Positions 1-9,160 are shown, numbered from the stretch's first letter. The stretch is DNA of 64,000 bases from Flavipsychrobacter sp. (GCA_016786665.1 JAEUVZ010000018.1:21195-85194); one strand, 5' to 3'. Notes: a model not told the origin generated them from the sequence alone. A program made the numbers and translations.

Positions 1-306
1 GCCCTGCCCGACGAGATAGCGCTGAAAGGCTACCGGTTCTACCCCGGCAGGTTTGAACTACACACCACCAATGAGGTAATAAAACTCTCCAACCGCGAAG
101 CGCAGATACTGAAGATGCTGTGCAGCCACCGCAATAAACCTATAGACCGTAAAGTGCTGCTGCAAATGGTATGGGGCGATGATTCTTTTTTCAATTCCCG
201 CAACCTGGATGTGTACATCCGTAAACTGCGGGGCTACTTTGGCGCTGAGCCGGGAATCGAGATCATTACGCTGAAAGGTATCGGGTATCACTTCTCCGTG
301 AGCTGA
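1..306 (+). CDS. OmpR-family response regulator, C-terminal DNA-binding domain (5'-truncated by window edge)
   Basis: Frame 1 is open from the first base to the TGA at 304-306, so this is the last ~101 residues of a longer protein starting outside the window. The visible part reads as an OmpR/PhoB winged helix: a core with NREAQILKML (recognised start of the effector domain), VLLQMVWGDD, then NLDVYIRKLRGYF, the DNA-recognition helix, and ITLKGIGYHF, the closing beta-hairpin wing. The receiver domain with its phosphoacceptor aspartate is not in the window. A full second paralogue lies at 40396-41097 and shares the WG-D/YF-N-R/MDVYI-KLRKYL pattern. The gene converges on queA and overlaps its last 19 bases. 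No partner histidine kinase is visible here. Family assignment is firm; the regulated genes are unknown. Confidence 0.88.
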   Translation, partial: ALPDEIALKGYRFYPGRFELHTTNEVIKLSNREAQILKMLCSHRNKPIDRKVLLQMVWGDDSFFNSRNLDVYIRKLRGYFGAEPGIEIITLKGIGYHFSVS

Positions 307-1520
307 CGGTTCCACAGCAGGCAGCCATCGCCATAACTAAGGAAACGGTAATGGTGCGACAATGCATAGTCATACACATCGCGCCACCCGGGACCAATCA
401 ATGCCGCTACCAACAGCAGCAGTGTTGACTGTGGCTGATGGAAGTTGGTTACCAGTCCCCTTATCATCCGGAACCGGTAGCCCGGGGCTATCAATATTTG
501 AGTACGGGTGAGCAGCCGCTCCTGGCTATGGTTTTCCAGGTGTGCGAGAATAGCCAGTAAAGCCTCTCTCGCAGATACCTCCAGCAGCAGCTCGTATGGC
601 TCCCATTGTGTAACAGCGAGCCCGGCCAGGTTTACTTCCACACCAGCATGCAGCTTCGCCCCTATCCAGTAGAGGCTTTCCAGTGTGCGCAGGGTAGTGG
701 TGCCTACGGCCACAATACCATTGTCCAGGCCGTGCAGCAGCAGCCGTACTGTGTTGCTGTGCACATCTATCCACTCGGCGTGCATATCGTGCTCCTGCAT
801 GGTCTCGCTCTTCACCGGCTTAAAGGTGCCGGCGCCTACATGCAGGGTTACAAATGCCGTATGTATGGCCCTGTCGGCCAACTGCTGCATGACCCGCTCT
901 GTAAAGTGCAGGCCGGCGGTGGGTGCGGCCACACTCCCTTCTTCCCGGGCGAAAATGGTCTGGTAGCGCTCTTTGTCTCCCGCATCGGCTTCGCGGTGCA
1001 GGTATGGGGGCAGCGGCACTTTGCCGGCATGATGCAGCACTTCGGCAAAGGTCATTTCATTGTTCCACGATAGCTCCAGTGTAAAGGTTCCCGGTTCGCG
1101 CTCCGCAATGCCTGCGCGCAGGGTAAACGAAGGCGACTCGTTTTGCAACTCCAGTATCATTCCGTCCTTCCACTTGCTGGCGCCGCCTATCATACACCGC
1201 CACCATACCTTACCTTTCTGCATCATGGCCGTCTGTATATCGGCATATCGACCATGCGGCTCCAGGCAAAAAACTTCTATCGCCCCTCCTGTTTCCTTGC
1301 GGAAGAGCAGCCGGGCATATACTACCCGTGTCTGGTTAAATGCCAGCAATGTCTGCTGCGGCAGGTGCCGGGCTATGTGCCGGTAGGTATCTTCTGTTAT
1401 GGCCCCGCCATTGTACACCAGCAGCTTGGAAGCATCTCTTTCCGGCAGGGGGTACCTCGCCACCTGTTCATCGGGCAGCTCGTAGGTAAAGTCTTCTATT
1501 CTCAGCTCTCGGGGGTGCAT
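288..1520 (-). CDS. queA: S-adenosylmethionine:tRNA ribosyltransferase-isomerase QueA
   Basis: 410 aa. QueA moves the ribosyl part of S-adenosylmethionine onto 7-aminomethyl-7-deazaguanine in the tRNA wobble position, making epoxyqueuosine. Family hallmarks are visible: an N-terminal YELPDEQVARYPLPERDASKLL, KVPLPPYLHR in the middle, EEGSVAAPTAGLHFT, HVGAGTFKPV, and near the C-terminus VTNFHQPQSTLLLLVAAL with GDG close to the end. It is longer than the ~350-aa E. coli type, as is common for Bacteroidota members as I recall. ATG lies one base after the dgt stop codon, so dgt-queA are probably co-transcribed. The 3' end overlaps the convergent response-regulator gene by 19 bases. Cytoplasmic. 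Confidence 0.93.
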   Translation of the reverse strand: MHPRELRIEDFTYELPDEQVARYPLPERDASKLLVYNGGAITEDTYRHIARHLPQQTLLAFNQTRVVYARLLFRKETGGAIEVFCLEPHGRYADIQTAMMQKGKVWWRCMIGGASKWKDGMILELQNESPSFTLRAGIAEREPGTFTLELSWNNEMTFAEVLHHAGKVPLPPYLHREADAGDKERYQTIFAREEGSVAAPTAGLHFTERVMQQLADRAIHTAFVTLHVGAGTFKPVKSETMQEHDMHAEWIDVHSNTVRLLLHGLDNGIVAVGTTTLRTLESLYWIGAKLHAGVEVNLAGLAVTQWEPYELLLEVSAREALLAILAHLENHSQERLLTRTQILIAPGYRFRMIRGLVTNFHQPQSTLLLLVAALIGPGWRDVYDYALSHHYRFLSYGDGCLLWNRQLTEK

Positions 1521-1521
1521 G

Positions 1522-2901
1522 CTATCGTAACTCTGGTATATTGATACCGGTAATTTTCCGGTAAAGGTCTATGGCATACAGGTCCGTCATACCGGAAATA
1601 AAATCTACTACCGACTGTACATTTTTATAAACGTCTCCTCCATCTTTCTGTATAGGGAACTGGTTCGGAACCAACTTCAGTATTTTCTTCGATTTGCTTT
1701 GGCCGGGGAAAAGCACCGCGTGTACCAATTCCTTCAGCAGGCCGCCTATTACATTGTAACCGGCAATTTCTATTTCCACTACCGAGCGGTAGTTGTACAC
1801 GTTCTGTACCGAGTAATCGTTGATGGCGTCAATCAGCAGTTGCTCCCGTTCCGGCAGGCATTTCAGCAAGTCGCACTCCAGGGTGCCGCTGAGCAACTCA
1901 ACTTCCCGCGCTATGAAGATGGCGGAGAGCTTTTTCACCATCAGACCTATCCATCGGGCCCTAATGAACTCTACTTTTTTGTTGTGGTCGTTTATTTTAT
2001 CCAGGGTCTTTGTTACCGAAGCAATATTATCATAGTCCTGCTCCTGCTCAAAGAAGGGCAGGAAAAGATCTCTGATGGTTTGCAGCGAAGCTATCTGCAG
2101 GCGATGGGCGTCTTCCAAATCTATAATCCGGTAGCAAATATCATCGGCCGCTTCGGTAAGGTAAACGAACGGGTGGCGGGCGTAGGTATGACCGCCATCC
2201 TTGCGGGGGATGCCCAGGGTACGCGCCAGCTCTTCGTAGGTGGGTATCTCCGCATCAAAGAAACCTGACTTTTTATTGCTGATGCTCTTCTTGCTGAATC
2301 CTTCGGAAGAGCTGCAAGGATACTTTACTATGGCGGCCAGTGTGGCATAGGTAAGGCGGTAGCCGCCGATACCCTCATTAAAGCTGTGGGTCAGTACCCG
2401 GAAGGCGTTGGAGTTCCCTTCGAAGAGTTCAAAATCCTTGAACTGATTGGGGGTAAGGTTGAGGTCCAGTATCTTTCTCGTTTCACCATCCAGCTCACGG
2501 AAGTAGGTTCTTATGGCATCTTCGCCCGAATGCCCGAAGGGTGGATTGCCTATATCGTGGGCCAGGCAGGCGGCGGCTATTACTGAAGGCAGCTCGTACT
2601 TGTAGAACTCGGTGAATACTTCATCGCCCGCCCCGTACCTCTTGGCCAGCTCATCGCCCACCGACTTACCGAGCGAACGGCCTACGGAGGCTACTTCCAG
2701 GCTGTGGGTGAGCCGGTTGTGTACAAACACAGCTCCGGGCAAGGGGAATACCTGGGTTTTGTTCTGTAACCGGCGGAAGGCGGAAGAAAATATAATGCGG
2801 TCGTAATCCCGCAGGAACGAGTTCCTTATCTGGTCGGGATTCGCATCCTTGCGCTCAGGGTCACCGGTACGCCGGGTACTGTATAGCGTTTGCCATTTCA
2901 T
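1522..2901 (-). CDS. dgt: HD-domain deoxyguanosinetriphosphate triphosphohydrolase (dGTPase)
   Basis: 459 aa from the chosen ATG. Dgt enzymes hydrolyse dGTP (or several dNTPs) to the nucleoside and triphosphate. The N-terminus MKWQTLYSTRRTGDP and the block RDYDRIIFSSAFRRLQNKTQVFPL are typical, followed by the HD metal site: H in NRLTHSLEVASVGRSLG, then CLAHDIGNPPFGHSGEDAI, and a later D in EAADDICYRIIDLEDA. The frame stays open for 11 more codons upstream (to 2934), but the conserved MKWQ start at 2899-2901 fits the family. It ends one base before queA. Substrate breadth cannot be read from sequence. Confidence 0.92.
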   Translation of the reverse strand: MKWQTLYSTRRTGDPERKDANPDQIRNSFLRDYDRIIFSSAFRRLQNKTQVFPLPGAVFVHNRLTHSLEVASVGRSLGKSVGDELAKRYGAGDEVFTEFYKYELPSVIAAACLAHDIGNPPFGHSGEDAIRTYFRELDGETRKILDLNLTPNQFKDFELFEGNSNAFRVLTHSFNEGIGGYRLTYATLAAIVKYPCSSSEGFSKKSISNKKSGFFDAEIPTYEELARTLGIPRKDGGHTYARHPFVYLTEAADDICYRIIDLEDAHRLQIASLQTIRDLFLPFFEQEQDYDNIASVTKTLDKINDHNKKVEFIRARWIGLMVKKLSAIFIAREVELLSGTLECDLLKCLPEREQLLIDAINDYSVQNVYNYRSVVEIEIAGYNVIGGLLKELVHAVLFPGQSKSKKILKLVPNQFPIQKDGGDVYKNVQSVVDFISGMTDLYAIDLYRKITGINIPELR

Positions 2902-2964
2902 GGTGTAAAAATGCGAAAACAAACGCACATGCACGCCGTAGCGCGCCGGGTTGGGGAGAACTTC

Positions 2965-3273
2965 TTAGTAACGTTCGCTATTGGTTTTGTACCGGCGCAG
3001 GCGGTCTGCCGCCCGGCGCTGCTTATCGTGTATCACATTTTTCTCATGCGCGTCCAGGTAGTTGTCTACCTCATACTTTTCTATAGTCTGCTTAATGATC
3101 TCCTGCTCGTCCATCAGCTTGTTGTACTCGTTCTCTGTTACCTTTTTTGCCTTGAACGCAGCTTTTATAGCTTTCACCTGCTCCTTCTGTTTTGCTTTAA
3201 AATTTTGCGCTCCGGCAGTTACAGTACAGCAGAGCATGACTATTGACGTAAGAATAATGGCTGACTTTTTCAT
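2965..3273 (-). CDS. small exported protein of unknown function
   Basis: 102 aa. MKKSAIILTSIVMLCCTVTAGAQ is a clear Sec signal peptide with cleavage expected after GAQ, leaving an ~80-residue, charged, probably helical mature protein rich in Lys, Glu and Asn. There are no cysteines in the mature part and no lipobox. It sits upstream of dgt with a gap of ~60 bases after its stop, and diverges from the S4-domain gene at 3376. I do not recognise a family; helix-rich periplasmic proteins of this size are common and no function should be assumed. Confidence 0.7.
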   Translation of the reverse strand: MKKSAIILTSIVMLCCTVTAGAQNFKAKQKEQVKAIKAAFKAKKVTENEYNKLMDEQEIIKQTIEKYEVDNYLDAHEKNVIHDKQRRAADRLRRYKTNSERY

Positions 3274-3375
3274 ATGCGTGACTTTAGCTACTTAAAATTA
3301 ATATATTATCCCGATGTTGCTAATGACAGCTATTTTCTTCTGTAACTTTAGGCGGCGATATTTGAGACATTCCTA

Positions 3376-3786
3376 ATGGAAAAAGTAAGAGTAGACAAGT
3401 ACCTGTGGGCGATACGGCTGTTTAAAACACGCAGCCTGGCCACCGCCGCCTGCGACGAAGGGAAGGTGAAACTGAACGGGGCCAACATAAAGCCCGCCAA
3501 AAGCGTGAATGTGGGCGACCGCTATGATGTGCGTGCCGATGGCCGGAAATGGACAATAGAGGTGACCGCCCTGCTGCAGAAGCGGGTGAGCTATGAAGAA
3601 GCCATAAAGCACTATGCCGACCTTACCAGTGAGGAAGACAAAGAACACAATAAGCGCCTGGGCACCAGCTTCTACACCGGTAAGCGGCTGAGCAAAACAG
3701 GGCGGCCGGACAAAAAACAACGCCGTAACCTGAACGACCTGCTGGAAAGCGATTTCCTCAGCCCCGACCTGCCGGATAGCGACTAG
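3376..3786 (+). CDS. S4-domain RNA-binding protein, Hsp15 family
   Basis: 136 aa. The first ~65 residues form an S4 RNA-binding domain: VRVDKYLWAIRLFKTRSLAT, then CDEGKVKLNGANIKPAKSVNVGDRYDV. Hsp15 (HslR) in E. coli binds stalled 50S subunits carrying nascent chains; this protein has the same domain plus a basic, poorly ordered tail (KRLSKTGRPDKKQRRNLNDL) as in Hsp15. The start ATG at 3376 follows a weak -7-like TAACTTTA at about 3342-3350. It is monocistronic: divergent from the exported protein at 3273 and closed by the hairpin at 3816-3846. The ribosome-rescue role is inferred from the family. Confidence 0.82.
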   Translation: MEKVRVDKYLWAIRLFKTRSLATAACDEGKVKLNGANIKPAKSVNVGDRYDVRADGRKWTIEVTALLQKRVSYEEAIKHYADLTSEEDKEHNKRLGTSFYTGKRLSKTGRPDKKQRRNLNDLLESDFLSPDLPDSD

Positions 3787-3815
3787 GCCAACAACGTATA
3801 AATATACCGTACAAA

Positions 3816-3846
3816 AAAATCGGGCTCCAGAAGGAAGCCCGATTTT
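3816..3846. terminator. bidirectional terminator hairpin
   Basis: Perfect 11-bp inverted repeat AAAATCGGGCT / AGCCCGATTTT around a 9-base loop, with A-runs on the left and T-runs on the right, so it can end transcription of both the convergent S4 gene (plus) and the lipoprotein gene (minus). Confidence 0.85.
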
Positions 3847-3863
3847 CGTATAAGGTTGAAATA

Positions 3864-4913
3864 CTAGTAAACGTTAATAAAGTTGCCGTCCTTTATCTTG
3901 GTCCAGTTACGGCCAATGTCGTAGGAGCGGTAGATGCCCTTGTTGGTAGTGAGGTACACTACGCGCTTTTCGTCATCATTTTTGTAGCGCTCCAACTTGC
4001 CTTTAATGCCCCGCACTATGATGCCTGCTTCCAGTCCTTCATTAGCCGGAACCATTACACCCGCCTGCAGGCGGTACAAGCCCTGGTAGTAGGTGCCTAC
4101 AAACAGTTCCTCGTTGAACGGTGCGCCCGCGAAAGCAATCTTGGTAGCTGCCGGCAGACCCGCAAACTGCGACCAGTTGCCGCCGCCATTGGTGCTGTAC
4201 CATACGCCCAGCGAATCGGAGGAGTCGATGGCGACCAGTACGTTTTTGTAAGCGGCCAGGCTGAAGGACGTACCCACCGCATCGTGCGGGAAGTTATTTA
4301 CGTCAATGAACACTTCGCTCCAGGCATCTCCTTTATTGTCTTTCTTAAAGAGGCGATTGTTGATATCGTCGTAACCGAATATCTCCAGGTTTTGCAGCTG
4401 CGCGTAGGAAGTGATGGATACGGCGCCGGTAATGCCGTTATCGAAGCCGGAAGCCGGCTCTATCTGCCAGGCGGTTGGGTCACCATTTTTCTCGTTGTAG
4501 ATAACACCGTAGCCCTGAGAACCCGCCAGGTAAACACGCTCCTGGTCTTTGGCGTACAGTATAGCCGACTGGTTGTATGCAAACGGGTTCACGTTCAGAT
4601 TGGTGGGGCCAAAGGTGCCGCCGCCGTCCATGCTTACGTGCGCGTTCTTCTTCACCCACACTATGTGCGCGGGGCCCGTAACCGCCAGCGCGCGAGACGG
4701 ATAGCCATCTGCGGGGAACACCAGCTTTTTGATCACATCACCATTGTTGGTGTTGTACAGTATACCTGCTGAATCAGAAAAATAAACACTATATGGAGTC
4801 TGGAGTTCGTCTTCGTTGCTTCCCAGGTTATTGTGGCGCTTGTTGCAGGCATTGAACGCCACTGCAGATAGGGCCAACACTGCCAATGTGTAAAACATGT
4901 ACGGTTTACGCAT
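3864..4913 (-). CDS. lipoprotein with BNR/sortilin-like beta-propeller repeats
   Basis: 349 aa from ATG 4913; the frame extends six codons to a TTG at 4931, but ATG gives a normal signal peptide. The leader ends in a lipobox (AVAFNAC), so the mature protein should be lipid-anchored. The body has repeated blades of the Asp-box/BNR style: HVSMDGGGTFG, VWYSTNGGGNWSQF, GIYRSYDIGRNWTKI, interleaved with VYLAG, LFVGTYYQGLYRL and VVYLTTNKG. Such propellers bind proteins or glycans or act as photosystem-II-assembly-like (Ycf48/sortilin) modules; the ligand is unknown. A strong -7 element lies at 4951-4958. Single gene bounded by the terminator at 3816-3846. Confidence 0.75.
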   Translation of the reverse strand: MRKPYMFYTLAVLALSAVAFNACNKRHNNLGSNEDELQTPYSVYFSDSAGILYNTNNGDVIKKLVFPADGYPSRALAVTGPAHIVWVKKNAHVSMDGGGTFGPTNLNVNPFAYNQSAILYAKDQERVYLAGSQGYGVIYNEKNGDPTAWQIEPASGFDNGITGAVSITSYAQLQNLEIFGYDDINNRLFKKDNKGDAWSEVFIDVNNFPHDAVGTSFSLAAYKNVLVAIDSSDSLGVWYSTNGGGNWSQFAGLPAATKIAFAGAPFNEELFVGTYYQGLYRLQAGVMVPANEGLEAGIIVRGIKGKLERYKNDDEKRVVYLTTNKGIYRSYDIGRNWTKIKDGNFINVY

Positions 4914-4950
4914 CCGGATAGTTTTTTCCAAGTTTAAAAATGTTAGTCTT

Positions 4951-4958
4951 CAAAGATA
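4951..4958 (-). promoter_or_regulatory. -7 promoter element of the propeller lipoprotein gene
   Basis: Reads TATCTTTG on the minus strand, an exact match to the Bacteroidota -7 consensus TAnnTTTG. It predicts transcription starting ~30 bases before the ATG at 4913. A clear -33 TTG was not seen. Confidence 0.5.
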
Positions 4959-5055
4959 ATCACTTATACAGACAGTTGTATGCCCCGGCAGCGTTTGTTT
5001 TTTCGCTCACCCCATGCAATATCAACTAAATATTAATATTAAATTGCTGAAAAGG

Positions 5056-6732
5056 TTATTTCCCGCCAAACTCTATAGGCAGAACCAACTCCTCGCCTCC
5101 TCTCTTTACCGTTACGGTAGACTTCTCTCCCGGCTGAAACTTGCCCAACGCCTGCATGTAGCTCTGCATGCCCTGTATTTTGTGCTCTCCCAGCTGTATG
5201 ATGATGTCCCCGGCCTTTACCCCGGCCAGGGCGGCGGGTTTGCCGTCGGTTACGCCATCGGCCTTTACGCCGCCCTCCTGGTAGGTATAGTCGGGCATAA
5301 TGCCCAGCGTTACCTTGAAACGGGTCTTGCCTACTGCCGGCGCCTTAGTGGCAGTGAATGCCGGCTTCGGCTTCCCATCCATCATACCTATCAGCGAGTA
5401 CACATAGTTGATAATTTGTATCTCTCCGGGATAATTAATTTTATCCGCATCGTCGCTGGGCTTGTGATAGTCGGAATGCGTACCGGTAAAAAAGAAGAGT
5501 ACGGGGATATTAGCGTTGTAAAAAGAGGTATGGTCGGAGGGGCCTACACCGGCGCTGTCGGTCACTATTTTAAAATTCTTGTTTTCCGTAGCCAGGAACG
5601 CCGCCCAGTCGGGCGAGGTGCCAACGCCCCCCACGGTGAGGGCATGGGTACTATCGTTCAGCCGTCCCACCATGTCCAGGTTTATCATATAGGCTACCCT
5701 GCTGCTGTCTATCCCCAGGTCTTTTACAAAGGCCTTGGAGCCATACAGGCCCAGTTCCTCCCCTGAAAAATTGACGAACATGTAGTTGTAGCCTTTCAGT
5801 CCGTTCTTCTTTATCATATCCGCCAGGGCCAATATGGCGGCTGTTCCGCTGGCATTGTCGTCGGCTCCGTTGTGTATGGCCCTGTCCGTAGCGTGATTGG
5901 CGTGCAGGCTGTTCCCATCTTCGCCATAGCCCAGGTGGTCGTAGTGAGCGCCCAGCACCACGGTGTAGGTGGTATCGTTATCTATGTAGGCTGCTATGTT
6001 GTTCCCGAAGCGATCGGTTCGCTTTACCGCCAGGTTCAGCTCCAGCGGCAGGGTGATGGTGGTACTGTCGGTTATTACCGACATCACGTATTGCTGGTAG
6101 GCCTTGTAGCTGATGAACGCGGCGGGTATCTCGCTCTGCTCTATATCCGACTTACCGTTGAACTCAGGTGCGTATTTACTATCGTAGGGGTCGTAAAACA
6201 ATATCCCGGTAGCCGACTCTTTCGCGGCCTTGCCCGCCATCTCGAACGCGGCCTTTTCCCAGTCGAAGTGGGGGTTATCCGCTTCCGCCGAGTCTTTGTA
6301 GAGGGGCAGCAGCCATATGCTGTTCTGCTCCATCACATCGGGGATGATCTCGCTGTAGGCGCGCTTATCGGAGCTGAACGCCATGGGAAAGGCATCCTTG
6401 CCTATCTTCAGGGCGTTATCGCCTATGCGTATGAGGCTGCTGTTGGCCGGTTCTTTATCGCCGTTGAATTTGAAGTGATAGCGATACATGTCTTCCAGGG
6501 GGAAAATGCCCATTTGCTTGTAGCGCTTCACGATGTAGGCAGCGGCCTTGCGCTCACCTTCGGTGCCTGTGCGCCGTCCTTCCAGCGAATCGGAAGCCAG
6601 GTATTCAATATCCTTCTGGAGCTGCGCCCGCATCTGCTCCGCCTGCCGCCGCTCCGCCTTGCTTTGGGCAATGCCGCTTACTGTCCCCAGGCAGGCACAA
6701 ACCAAAACAGCAGAAAACACGTGGCACTTCAT
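5056..6732 (-). CDS. M28-family zinc aminopeptidase with C-terminal PDZ domain
   Basis: 558 aa with a signal peptide (MKCHVFSAVLVCACLGTVSG), so exported. The N-terminal part contains IEYLASDSLEGRRTGTEGER, typical of bacterial M28 peptidases. The zinc ligands are in order: H in VVLGAHYDHLG (~262), D in NGADDNASGTAA, the catalytic/ligand EE in FSGEELGLYGS, D in INLDMVGRLN, and H in FTGTHSDYHKPSDD. Residues ~470-555 form a PDZ domain (LGIMPDYTY...AALAGVKAGDIIIQLG), which in this family sits after the catalytic domain and probably binds peptide tails. Likely cleaves N-terminal residues from extracytoplasmic peptides. Monocistronic between the lipoprotein and scpB. Confidence 0.88.
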   Translation of the reverse strand: MKCHVFSAVLVCACLGTVSGIAQSKAERRQAEQMRAQLQKDIEYLASDSLEGRRTGTEGERKAAAYIVKRYKQMGIFPLEDMYRYHFKFNGDKEPANSSLIRIGDNALKIGKDAFPMAFSSDKRAYSEIIPDVMEQNSIWLLPLYKDSAEADNPHFDWEKAAFEMAGKAAKESATGILFYDPYDSKYAPEFNGKSDIEQSEIPAAFISYKAYQQYVMSVITDSTTITLPLELNLAVKRTDRFGNNIAAYIDNDTTYTVVLGAHYDHLGYGEDGNSLHANHATDRAIHNGADDNASGTAAILALADMIKKNGLKGYNYMFVNFSGEELGLYGSKAFVKDLGIDSSRVAYMINLDMVGRLNDSTHALTVGGVGTSPDWAAFLATENKNFKIVTDSAGVGPSDHTSFYNANIPVLFFFTGTHSDYHKPSDDADKINYPGEIQIINYVYSLIGMMDGKPKPAFTATKAPAVGKTRFKVTLGIMPDYTYQEGGVKADGVTDGKPAALAGVKAGDIIIQLGEHKIQGMQSYMQALGKFQPGEKSTVTVKRGGEELVLPIEFGGK

Positions 6733-6783
6733 GGCGGTAAACTGAATTATACCTCTAATTTACACTACTAAACCAAACAGCAA

Positions 6784-6814
6784 AGAAAAAACCCGTTCCT
6801 TAACAGGAAACGGG
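6784..6814 (-). terminator. rho-independent terminator of scpB
   Basis: On the minus strand CCCGTTTCC, a 6-base loop, GGAACGGG and then a run of T (the A-run at 6784-6791). It follows the scpB stop codon directly. Confidence 0.8.
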
Positions 6815-6837
6815 CTCTATATTACTTTCTATCTCTG

Positions 6838-7473
6838 CTATTCCCCTTCGTGAAGGCTGCCTTCGGCACTTACCATCAGCGTTCCGGCATCTTCCGGCAC
6901 CGCTTCAATAGCATCTGTAGGTACTACTATTTCCGTATTTACAATGTCTTTCAGCTCCGGCAGGCCTTCCTTATCGTTGATGCCCAGGTAATCCATGAAG
7001 TTTTTGGATGTGGCATAGATGAGTGGTTTCCCTACCGCGTTCTCGTTGCGTCCGGCTATTACTATCAGCTCCTTTTCCAGCAGCTTTTGTATGGAGTAGT
7101 CGGCGCTTACACCGCGAATGTATTCTATTTCCGACTTGCTGATGGGTTGCTTGTAGGCAATGATGGCCAGCGTTTCCATAGCCGCGGTAGAAAGCTTTTT
7201 GATATACTTGTCCCCGTTCAGCTGAAGTACGGTTTTGTGGTACGCCTTCTTGGTAAGGAACTGGTATCCCCCGCCCGCTTCGCGGAGCTGGAAAGGATAA
7301 TATTCCGCATCATATTTCTCGCGTATAGCATCTATGCAGGTGCTGATACGTTCTATTTCTAACGGTAGCTCAAAAGCCTGTCCGAGCATTTCGGTCATTT
7401 CTATCTGCGTTATCGGGCGTTCGCTGGCAAAAATCAGCGCTTCCACGTGCGGCATTAATTGTTCGATATCCAT
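6838..7473 (-). CDS. scpB: segregation and condensation protein ScpB
   Basis: 211 aa. ScpB is the winged-helix kite subunit of the SMC-ScpAB condensin. Family features: MDIEQLMPHVEALIFASERPI at the start, AGGGYQFLTKKAY, then LSTAAMETLAIIAYKQPISKSEIEYIRGVSADY, which is the most conserved part, and a C-terminal acidic tail. Length and order match the family. No scpA is next to it; in Bacteroidota the two are often apart. A weak -7-like TACTTTCG lies about 25-30 bases upstream on the minus strand (7499-7506). Followed by a clean terminator, so it is probably a single-gene unit. Confidence 0.92.
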   Translation of the reverse strand: MDIEQLMPHVEALIFASERPITQIEMTEMLGQAFELPLEIERISTCIDAIREKYDAEYYPFQLREAGGGYQFLTKKAYHKTVLQLNGDKYIKKLSTAAMETLAIIAYKQPISKSEIEYIRGVSADYSIQKLLEKELIVIAGRNENAVGKPLIYATSKNFMDYLGINDKEGLPELKDIVNTEIVVPTDAIEAVPEDAGTLMVSAEGSLHEGE

Positions 7474-7623
7474 GCTTGCTTCATTTTCAGGTACACATCG
7501 AAAGTAGTGCAGTAGCCTAACTTATCGGGGAAAAGTAATTCACAGCTGTGAGTAAGTTTTAGGCCTTACCCGGAGCGGTTTTACCATAGCGCAAAGGTAC
7601 GGAATACGCAGGGGCTAAATACG

Positions 7624-7651
7624 GCAAAGGGCCGCCGAAGCCGCCCTTTGC
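7624..7651 (-). terminator. stable hairpin downstream of nuoN, probable operon end
   Basis: GCAAAGGGC pairs perfectly with GCCCTTTGC and the loop contains a GGCTTCGGC-like extra stem. It lies 19 bases after the nuoN stop on the minus strand. There is no good T-run after it, so it may act as a 3' stabilising structure rather than a classical terminator. Confidence 0.55.
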
Positions 7652-7670
7652 ACCCGAAAACTATCTTCTT

Positions 7671-9050
7671 TTAAATGAACTTTAACAGCAGTCCCGGCGC
7701 AACGCCCAGTAATATTACCAGTGCCGCCGTAGCTACCAGCACCAGGCGGTCGCCAGCGGTAACGGGGCTGCTCATTTCGGGGCTACCCTGCTTGAAGTAC
7801 ATAGCTATAATAACCCGGAAATAATAGTACACACTAATAGCCGCCATCAGCAGGGCGAATATCACCAGCCAAAGCACCTGCCCCTGCTCTACCGCGGCGG
7901 TGAGCATGAAGTATTTGGCCATGAAGCCTCCGGTAAGCGGTATGCCGGCCAGCGACAGCAGGAATATCGTCATAACAAACGCCAGCAGCGGCTCCCTTTT
8001 CGCCAGGCCGTTGAAGCCATCGTACGTGAAATCTTTCAGCTTCATCAGCACGGCAAACACCCCCATGGTGGCTACGGTATAAGATACCGCGTAAATGATA
8101 AGGCCCTGCCAGGATGTAGCGCTGATGGAAAGCACCGCAAACAGCATGAAGCCGGCCTGCGCAATGGACGAATAGGCCATCATGCGCTTTACGCTCTGCT
8201 GGAAGACGGCAGTAACATTGCCCACCAGCAATGTGGCGGCCGTTATCACGGCTATAATCATAGTCCAGTGGCCGCTGAGCGAATTGAACGAAATATGGAA
8301 CAATTTAATGAAGGCTATAAAGGCCGCCGCTTTCACCACCGTAGACATGAAAGCGGTGAAGGGCGTAGGCGAGCCATCGTACACGTCGGGTGTCCACATG
8401 TGCATCGGCGCGGCAGATACCTTGAACGCAAACGCAATGATGAGGAAAATAATACCACAAAGCGCCATTGGGTTGAGGCTATCGGCCTGCAGGAAGGTGA
8501 AGCGGGCAATATCGAACGTGCCTGACGCGCCATACAGGAGGGTGATACCCATAAGGAGAATACCCGTAGTAAAAGCACCCATCAGGAAATACTTGAGGGA
8601 GGCCTCGCTGCTCTTCAGATTCTTTTTGTCGCTGCCCGCCAGTATGTATTGCGGAATGGAAATAATCTCGATACCCAGGAACAGGACCAGCATATTGCTA
8701 TAGCCGGAAAGCATATACAAGCCCACCAACATAAAACTCATCAGGGCGAAATAATCGGATACGTGAATGCCCACCTTCTGTATCTCCCTGCCCGATAGCA
8801 TCACGTAGAGCACGGTACAGGCAGTCATCAGCGTGTTGAACCATACGGAGTAGCGGTCTATGCGGAGCATATTGTTGAAGAAGGCCTGTGGCTGGTTGGC
8901 ATCCAGCGTGGAGAGCTCCCAGATATTGACGCCCAGCAGCAAAAAGAAAAGTATAGCGGCTAAAGTGGCAATACCTTTCTTTTCCTTTACCAGTATACCG
9001 GTAAACATTAAGACAACTCCTATTATCGTTGCAGCAATGATTGCTTTCAT
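7671..9050 (-). CDS. nuoN: NADH-quinone oxidoreductase subunit N
   Basis: 459 aa, about 13-14 hydrophobic helices, antiporter-like membrane subunit of complex I. Recognised by YFALMSFMLVGLYMLSGYSNMLVLFLGIE at the start of the conserved region, SSEASLKYFLMGAFTTGILLMG, APMHMWTPDVYDGSPTPFTAFM (lysine/proline-rich channel helix), VKRMMAYSSIAQAGFML and LAGIPLTGGFMAKYF. Last gene of the nuo operon, separated by ~110 bases from nuoM. It moves protons across the inner membrane during NADH:quinone oxidation. Confidence 0.95.
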   Translation of the reverse strand: MKAIIAATIIGVVLMFTGILVKEKKGIATLAAILFFLLLGVNIWELSTLDANQPQAFFNNMLRIDRYSVWFNTLMTACTVLYVMLSGREIQKVGIHVSDYFALMSFMLVGLYMLSGYSNMLVLFLGIEIISIPQYILAGSDKKNLKSSEASLKYFLMGAFTTGILLMGITLLYGASGTFDIARFTFLQADSLNPMALCGIIFLIIAFAFKVSAAPMHMWTPDVYDGSPTPFTAFMSTVVKAAAFIAFIKLFHISFNSLSGHWTMIIAVITAATLLVGNVTAVFQQSVKRMMAYSSIAQAGFMLFAVLSISATSWQGLIIYAVSYTVATMGVFAVLMKLKDFTYDGFNGLAKREPLLAFVMTIFLLSLAGIPLTGGFMAKYFMLTAAVEQGQVLWLVIFALLMAAISVYYYFRVIIAMYFKQGSPEMSSPVTAGDRLVLVATAALVILLGVAPGLLLKFI

Positions 9051-9160
9051 ATCATTTTTTTGAACCGGGATTCGCAGGATTATTACGATTAACCCGGTTT
9101 CTTTTATTATTAATTATCAGCCGACCGTTTATCCTGTCAACCTATTAACCTTTCCACTTA

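Noticed and set aside
606..1544. Plus-strand frames of 93-155 aa across queA
   Set aside because: They are opposite-strand shadows of queA, with rare-residue runs and no family resemblance.
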